Source: Prevotellaceae bacterium
Lineage (GTDB): Bacteria; Bacteroidota; Bacteroidia; Bacteroidales; Bacteroidaceae
NCBI GenBank assembly: GCA_030536165.1
Contig: JAUNQM010000051.1
Location: forward strand, 1 to 10,983
Length of the DNA stretch: 10,983 nt
Direction: 5' to 3'
A model generated the notes under the pieces. That model worked only from the letters and a program-made list of their open reading frames with translations. It searched no databases and was not told the origin of the DNA. Within the stretch, counting starts at the first letter, position 1; each line of letters opens with the position of its first letter. The translations under genes and the position numbers were made by a program. Below, piece by piece: positions 7,351-10,983 of the stretch.

Positions 7351-7365
7351 TTTTCTTGAAGAAAA
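7351..7365. repeat. Palindrome next to the mini-gene promoter
   Basis: TTTTCTTGAAGAAAA has 7-bp arms around one central base and sits directly upstream of the -33 box of the minus-strand promoter. This is a plausible position for a regulator site, but the sequence is A/T-simple and could be chance. Confidence 0.35.
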
Positions 7366-7435
7366 ATGCATTATCCATGTTTTTTTTGCTTTATGTTGGC
7401 TTCAATTTCAGCCAAATTATACATTGTAAATGGGA

Positions 7436-7468
7436 CTCCGAGCTCTGCTCGCCTGAGCACCTACGGAG
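7436..7468. repeat. Nested GC-rich stem-loop
   Basis: An outer stem CTCCG (7436-7440) / CGGAG (7464-7468) encloses an inner hairpin TGCTC (7446-7450), loop GCCT, GAGCA (7455-7459). The local GC content is far above the flanking DNA. It may be a small structured RNA or a dispersed intergenic element; I cannot assign it to a known RNA family. Confidence 0.5.
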
Positions 7469-7590
7469 CGCAAGAAATGGTACATGTCTCGACACCTTAT
7501 TAAATAACGCGCGCACGCACGCGATGAGCCAGAATGGAAAAAAAGTCCTGCTTTTTTGTGTTTTTTTCGTATAGTTGCCATAGATTTTAT

Positions 7591-7606
7591 AGATTCTATA
7601 GAATCT
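7591..7606. repeat. 16-bp perfect palindrome
   Basis: AGATTCTATAGAATCT is its own reverse complement over 16 bp. It directly follows a related TAGATTTTAT stretch. It could be an operator or simply part of the repeat-rich intergenic DNA. Confidence 0.6.
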
Positions 7607-7635
7607 TTATCGTAGTAGGCTCTAAGGCATATTTC

Positions 7636-7710
7636 AGCCCTCCATACCTGAGGAGTGAACAATGTCACACCTGAGGTGTGACAGCCTTAACACCTAAGGT
7701 ATGAAGGGCT
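7636..7710. repeat. Composite inverted repeat with three CCTNAGG palindromes 23 bp apart
   Basis: The outer arms (7636-7657 and the reverse complement of 7689-7710) match at 18 of 22 positions. Between them, 7663-7683 is a perfect inverted repeat with 10-bp arms around a central G (7673). The three CCTGAGG/CCTAAGG cores are centred at 7650, 7673 and 7696, exactly 23 bp apart. A degenerate fourth core (TCTAAGG) is centred at 7624. The right unit (7688-7717) matches 11-40 at 25 of 30 positions. It may be a regulator-binding array, a structured transcript, or a repetitive element that happens to lie upstream of the flavodiiron gene. Confidence 0.75.
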
Positions 7711-7753
7711 AAAACAACGCACAACTCGCTCAACGAGTACTGTTTTTTTATTT

Positions 7754-7767
7754 TCTTCGATTTGCAC
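7754..7767 (+). repeat. TTCGATTTGCAC element, third occurrence
   Basis: TCTTCGATTTGCAC, preceded by a T-rich run and TATTT, is shared with the 37-bp repeats at 106-142 and 194-230. Here it lacks the inserted GTATTG and is not followed by TAACTTTG, so it is unlikely to be a promoter itself. Confidence 0.6.
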
Positions 7768-7817
7768 CAGCATTGACATTTGCCAAAGATACACCCGCTC
7801 GGAAAATCAAAATAAAT

Positions 7818-7848
7818 TTTGTTATTCGCTCACGAATTCGTAACTTTG
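7818..7848 (+). promoter_or_regulatory. Bacteroidetes-type promoter for the flavodiiron gene
   Basis: TTTG (7818-7821), a 19-nt spacer and TAACTTTG (7841-7848) match the consensus exactly, with the same spacing and the same -7 box as the promoter at 203-233. Transcription would begin near 7855, so the ATG at 7876 is the likely start and an in-frame TTG at 7819, inside the -33 box, is not. Confidence 0.75.
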
Positions 7849-7875
7849 CATTCAGAACAAGAAAAAACTTTGATT

Positions 7876-9030
7876 ATGAAAGCTAACATCAAGTATATCG
7901 GCTGCGATGATGCCGAACTGAGACTCTTTGAGAGCCAATACGTAACACCCGATGGCATGTGCTACAACAGTTACCTTATTATTGACGAGAAGGTGGCGGT
8001 GATGGATAGCGTCGACCCACGCAAGACGGACGAATGGCTGAAGAATCTCGAAGCATCACTCGAAGGACGCAAGCCAGACTACCTAATAGTTCATCACATG
8101 GAGCCCGACCATTCAGGTTCTATATCCGCATTCCGCAAGGCGTATCCCGATGCTACTATCGTGGCATCAAACAAGGCTTTGACCTATATGACGCAGTTTG
8201 ACGAAAGCCTCGACATGACGAACACAAAGGCTGTTAGCGAGGGCGACGTTATCTCGCTCGGCAAACGTAGCCTCATCTTCATCAGTGCACCAATGATTCA
8301 CTGGCCTGAGGTAATCATGACCTATTGCCCTGAGGAGCGTGTGCTTTTCTCTGCCGATGGGTTTGGAAAGTTTGGCGTAATCGATGCCGATGCCGACGAC
8401 TGGGCTTGTGAGGCACGTCGATATTACTTCAACATCTGCGGCAAATACGGTCAGCCAGTAAACAATGTGCTGAAGAAAGCGGCTACGCTTAAGATTGAAA
8501 CGATTTGTCCTTTGCATGGTCCGGTGCTTGAAGGTGCGATGCTTAACGAGGCAATACGCCTTTACACGATATGGAGCAGTTATGGCATTGAGACTGAAGG
8601 TGTGCTTGTTGCCCACGCATCTATACACGGAAATACAGCCAAAGCCGCAGAGCGACTCGGCGAGATACTGAAAGCTAAAGGCGCCGGAAGGGTTGTGGTT
8701 GCCGACCTTTGCCGTGAGGACATGGCAGAAGTCATTGAGGATGCTTTCCGCATGAACCGTATGGTGGTCTGCGCATCGTCATACGATGGCGATGTGTTCC
8801 CACCAATGCACCAGTTCCTTTGGAAACTACAGCGCAAGGCATATCAGAAGCGCACTATGGGTATTGTAGAGAATGGCACCTGGGCACCCGTAGCAGCCAA
8901 AGCCATGAGAGCTTTGATTAGCCCGATGAAGGATGTGAAAATCGTTGAGCCAATAGTTTCACTGCGCTCAGCGATGAAGACAACCGACATCCCTGCACTC
9001 GAAGCCCTCGCAGACGCAATGTTGAGCTAA
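7876..9030 (+). CDS. fprA: Flavodiiron protein (FprA-type A-type flavoprotein)
   Basis: This 384-residue soluble protein belongs to the flavodiiron family, which reduces O2 to water and/or NO to N2O and protects anaerobes. The N-terminal metallo-beta-lactamase-like domain (1 to about 235) keeps all expected diiron ligands: the HxExDH motif H74, E76, D78, H79, then H142 (IHWPE), D161 (SADGFG) and H214 (CPLHGP). The C-terminal flavodoxin-like domain (about 242-384) has the FMN phosphate loop ASIHGNTA (248-255) and ASSYDGD (300-306). There is no fused rubredoxin or flavin reductase domain, so it is a simple class A enzyme that needs a separate electron donor. It has its own promoter and a repeat-rich upstream region. 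It ends only 3 nt from the convergent stop of the acetyltransferase gene, leaving no room for a terminator outside coding DNA. O2 and NO cannot be told apart from sequence. Confidence 0.95.
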   Translation: MKANIKYIGCDDAELRLFESQYVTPDGMCYNSYLIIDEKVAVMDSVDPRKTDEWLKNLEASLEGRKPDYLIVHHMEPDHSGSISAFRKAYPDATIVASNKALTYMTQFDESLDMTNTKAVSEGDVISLGKRSLIFISAPMIHWPEVIMTYCPEERVLFSADGFGKFGVIDADADDWACEARRYYFNICGKYGQPVNNVLKKAATLKIETICPLHGPVLEGAMLNEAIRLYTIWSSYGIETEGVLVAHASIHGNTAKAAERLGEILKAKGAGRVVVADLCREDMAEVIEDAFRMNRMVVCASSYDGDVFPPMHQFLWKLQRKAYQKRTMGIVENGTWAPVAAKAMRALISPMKDVKIVEPIVSLRSAMKTTDIPALEALADAMLS

Positions 9031-9033
9031 GGC

Positions 9034-9654
9034 TTAACCTAATTGCCCCTCCTGCACTTTCTTTTCTTTTGCAGGAAAAGTTGCCTCGTATGCCTCAAAG
9101 GCTTCTTTATTTTCAAAAGCGACATAATAACCTTTTGGTGTGTGGTAAGTACCTTCAATACCATTGAGATAGCCAGGAATTAGTTCTTGCGCAAGGAAAT
9201 AAGGCACATCTGATTCCCTCGGCTCTGCATGATAATGAATATTGAGTGTACTTGCCACTACGAAGCCAGCATGCTTGTAGAAGTCAATGTTCCCTTCCAT
9301 GCAGATAACACCGATGCCCATTGCTTTTGCCTTATCCAATGCATATTTCAGCAATTTTAAGCCATAGCCCTTACGTTTGTAGTCGGGGTGGATGCTGATT
9401 GGGCCGAAAGTCCACGCACGGAAATCGCTGCCATCCTCCTTTATTATATGCGCACGCGAGAACATCACATGACCGATAATCTTCCCATGTTCCTCCATCA
9501 CGAAATCAAGTTCGGGAATAAAATCGGGATTGTTGCGATACTGATTGAGCACGTAATGTTCGACGCATCCAGGCGCATAGACATTCCAGAATGCTTCACG
9601 CGTAAGGTTCTCCACCTCGCGATAATCTGCAGGTTGTTCTAATCGTATATTCAT
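9034..9654 (-). CDS. GNAT family N-acetyltransferase
   Basis: This 206-residue predicted acetyltransferase uses acetyl-CoA; its substrate is unknown. The GNAT core spans about 1-135. Motif A is GPISIHPDYKRKGYGLKLL (84-102), with the acetyl-CoA pyrophosphate loop KRKGYG at 93-98. Motif B is NIDFYKHAGF (122-131), typical of YhbS-like members (COG3153). Residues about 136-206 form a C-terminal extension ending in a charged tail (PAKEKKVQEGQLG). The ATG at 9654 follows the upstream GNAT-VOC gene stop by 3 nt, so the two are almost certainly co-transcribed and possibly coupled. Such tandem acetyltransferase genes often act on small molecules or antibiotics, but nothing here fixes the target. Confidence 0.88.
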   Translation of the reverse strand: MNIRLEQPADYREVENLTREAFWNVYAPGCVEHYVLNQYRNNPDFIPELDFVMEEHGKIIGHVMFSRAHIIKEDGSDFRAWTFGPISIHPDYKRKGYGLKLLKYALDKAKAMGIGVICMEGNIDFYKHAGFVVASTLNIHYHAEPRESDVPYFLAQELIPGYLNGIEGTYHTPKGYYVAFENKEAFEAYEATFPAKEKKVQEGQLG

Positions 9655-9657
9655 AGT

Positions 9658-10575
9658 TTACTTCTCGTTAAACGAACTTATCTCTATTAGATTGCCTTCG
9701 GGGTCAGCTATGTAGCATGTGCGTTGTCCCCAAGGCTCGGTGGTGGGTTTCATGATTGGCTTCGCCCCCATGCCAACTGCACGCTTGTACTCCTTATCTA
9801 CATCAGCGAATGTAGGAACATCAAACGACACCTCCATCGTACCATTTATGCCAGATGGATAGGTAAACTTTTGCGAAGTCATCTTTTCTATGGATTCACG
9901 TGGGAACAGCAAAATACGCATATCACCGAGGTGCATCTCCACGTCGATGTCTAAACCATTCCATTTTGTCTCAAAGCCCAAAACGTCGCAGTAGAAGTCA
10001 ACCATCTTGGTATTATCGGTAGTGAAAAGAGCGATGGTGTTAAAACGGAAGCGAGGTTTCATTAGTTCTAACCGTAATACTCTCAACACACGATTATCCC
10101 CTGAATCAAGACTCTCGTCAATCGCTGTCTCTCCTGTTGCTATAAAGCCACACTTTTCCATAACACGGCCAGAAGCAGGATTATCCACGAAGTGACTGCT
10201 GATGAGCGAGGTGTAGTCTGTTTCTTTGCGAATATGCTCTATCATCAACTGTAAAGCTTCGGTACAAATACCCTGATTCCAATACGGTTTGCCAATCCAA
10301 TAGCCTACGAGGGGTTCACCTTCACGAGCAGGCAGATTCAACGGACAATCAGGCATGTAGCCCATAGCACCAATGGCTTCATTCGTCTCTTTGAGAACGA
10401 TAGCCCACATGGTATCATTGTGGAAAACAGTTTGGATAATCTCAAGGCTTTCCTCCACACTTTTGTGAGGTGGCCAACCAGCACGCTCACCTACCACGGG
10501 GTCGCTGGCGTATTTGTAAAGTGCCTCGGCATCACTTTCGAGCCATGGGCGAAGTAGTATTCTATTTGTCTCCAT
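9658..10575 (-). CDS. Fusion of a RimJ/RimL-like acetyltransferase and a VOC (glyoxalase/bleomycin-resistance fold) domain
   Basis: This 305-residue protein has two domains. Residues 1 to about 171 form a RimJ/RimL-like GNAT domain: TNRILLRPWLESDAEALY at the start, GYWIGKPYWNQGICTEAL (91-108) carrying the acetyl-CoA loop, and NPASGRVMEKCGF (132-144). Residues about 172-305 form a VOC domain: MVDFYCDVLGF (191-201) and YIADPEGNLIEISSF (288-302). The linker is minimal. The VOC part begins at Met172 (ATG 10062-10060), as a stand-alone VOC protein would. In the VOC part the usual first metal-binding His is Thr180, while Glu298 is kept, so glyoxalase activity is doubtful. Substrates are unknown. 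A resistance or detoxification role is possible but inferred. It follows the transglutaminase-like gene by 18 nt and precedes the next GNAT gene by 3 nt. Confidence 0.87.
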   Translation of the reverse strand: METNRILLRPWLESDAEALYKYASDPVVGERAGWPPHKSVEESLEIIQTVFHNDTMWAIVLKETNEAIGAMGYMPDCPLNLPAREGEPLVGYWIGKPYWNQGICTEALQLMIEHIRKETDYTSLISSHFVDNPASGRVMEKCGFIATGETAIDESLDSGDNRVLRVLRLELMKPRFRFNTIALFTTDNTKMVDFYCDVLGFETKWNGLDIDVEMHLGDMRILLFPRESIEKMTSQKFTYPSGINGTMEVSFDVPTFADVDKEYKRAVGMGAKPIMKPTTEPWGQRTCYIADPEGNLIEISSFNEK

Positions 10576-10593
10576 TATTTGTATGGTATAATC

Positions 10594-10983
10594 TTAATCG
10601 GGGTTTGCCCAGAAGAAATCAGGGTCAGTAGTGTATTCACACTTGTAGTTGTTGTTTGTAAAACCTTCTGGGATGAGTTTGATGTCGCCCGTATAGTCAT
10701 GGTCTCGATAAATGCTCTCTGGATTGAAACGACTAATCTTCCGGCAGATAAAGTAATAGAGGTTCTTTGCCATATACTGCTCTAAATAGTATTCTTTAGT
10801 CTGAGCGCTCTCGTGATTCCAATTGGCAGTCTCACAGAGAACAAGAGGACGTCCATCAATAAGTCGTTCGCGAACTTCTGCTATACTGAGCATTGCACCG
10901 TTCTCGTCCATCACCCAAGCGTCCATAGTAGGGTCAATGTATATCCATTTCTGCAACTGAGACGACCACACACTATTGATAAC
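10594..10983 (-). CDS. Transglutaminase-like protein, C-terminal part (runs off the window)
   Basis: The open frame reaches the right edge, so only the last 129 residues are visible (VINSVWSSQLQKWIYIDPT and onward). VWSSQLQKWIYIDPTMDAW matches the region around the catalytic Asp of transglutaminase-like (papain-fold) domains, where the pattern EVW...KWVYIDPT is common. The catalytic Cys and His would lie in the missing N-terminal part. The remainder (LSIAEVRERLIDGRPLVL, then an acidic C-terminal segment) has no further motif I recognise. A GTG at 10971 is internal, not a start. It is the first visible gene of a minus-strand cluster with the two acetyltransferase genes. The family call is moderate and the substrate unknown. 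Confidence 0.7.
   Translation of the reverse strand, partial: VINSVWSSQLQKWIYIDPTMDAWVMDENGAMLSIAEVRERLIDGRPLVLCETANWNHESAQTKEYYLEQYMAKNLYYFICRKISRFNPESIYRDHDYTGDIKLIPEGFTNNNYKCEYTTDPDFFWANPD

Larger units (their letters stand above)
7366..7635. other. Non-coding stretch with GC-rich hairpins in AT-rich DNA
   Basis: I see no convincing gene here. A plus-strand frame (TTG 7356 to 7574, or ATG 7377) and a minus-strand frame (7417-7668) are open, but neither shows a recognisable domain, and both read through runs of T/A and the hairpins. The stretch holds a nested hairpin at 7436-7468, an alternating purine-pyrimidine tract at 7507-7523, a relative of the CTATAGCAACTATAG repeat at 7569-7583, and the perfect palindrome AGATTCTATAGAATCT at 7591-7606. 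Confidence 0.6.

Noticed and set aside
7356..7574. Plus-strand frame with a hydrophobic start that resembles a signal peptide
   Set aside because: The hydrophobic look comes from T-rich DNA; it runs through the GC hairpin and a poly-T stretch, has no promoter with proper spacing, and shows no domain.
7636..7717. CRISPR array suggested by regularly spaced repeats
   Set aside because: The units are short palindromes with 23-bp centre spacing and no unique spacers, and no cas genes are present.
7724..7748. ACTCG/CGAGT hairpin followed by a T-run, terminator-like
   Set aside because: The stem is 5 bp and no plus-strand gene lies upstream to be terminated; it is probably chance within the repeat-rich region.
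7819..7875. In-frame TTG extension of the flavodiiron protein by 19 residues
   Set aside because: It lies within the promoter (7818-7848), and the protein aligns with its family from the ATG at 7876.
9051..9075. CCTGCA/TGCAGG inverted repeat just inside the acetyltransferase gene end as a terminator for the flavodiiron gene
   Set aside because: The stem is only 6 bp with no T-run after it on the plus strand, and it lies in coding sequence.

Overview
The window looks like chromosomal DNA from a Bacteroidales bacterium, most likely Prevotella or a close relative. Four promoter-like sites match the Bacteroidetes sigma-ABfr pattern (TTTG, 19-21 nt, TAnnTTTG). The start codons lack Shine-Dalgarno sequences, the intergenic DNA is AT-rich and repeat-laden, and the gene set (propeller/Y_Y_Y/AraC regulator, CvfB-type S1 protein, A-type flavoprotein) fits this phylum. 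Genus placement is inference; no rRNA or other marker is present.

Layout. Positions 1-248 are an intergenic region with a 37-bp direct duplication. The second copy forms a promoter for a large membrane-spanning sensor/regulator (249-3227, +). This protein resembles a hybrid two-component system but has no kinase or receiver domain. It converges on a minus-strand group: a cation:proton antiporter with a universal-stress-like tail (4893-6986), a LolD-type ABC ATPase (4121-4837) and a CvfB-type S1 RNA-binding protein (3288-4124). The last two overlap by ATGA.

Upstream of the antiporter, on the same strand, is a very small gene (7115-7291) with its own promoter. It encodes a His-rich head, a basic patch and a hydrophobic segment, and it is interrupted by an in-frame TGA. 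About 580 bp of non-coding DNA follows (7292-7875), packed with palindromes: a GC-rich nested hairpin, an alternating purine-pyrimidine tract, three CCTNAGG palindromes spaced exactly 23 bp apart, and relatives of the repeats seen at 1-230. This leads into a flavodiiron protein (7876-9030, +), probably an O2/NO reductase.

The right end is a tight minus-strand cluster, transcribed from the right edge: a transglutaminase-like protein (partial at the window edge), a GNAT-VOC fusion, and a second GNAT acetyltransferase, separated by 18 and 3 nt.

The protein-coding genes mostly belong to known families, and I see no clear multi-gene undescribed system. The points most worth follow-up are the interrupted His-rich mini-protein, the 23-bp-phased palindromes with their sister copy at the left edge, the duplicated promoter, the kinase-less regulator and the GNAT-VOC fusion.
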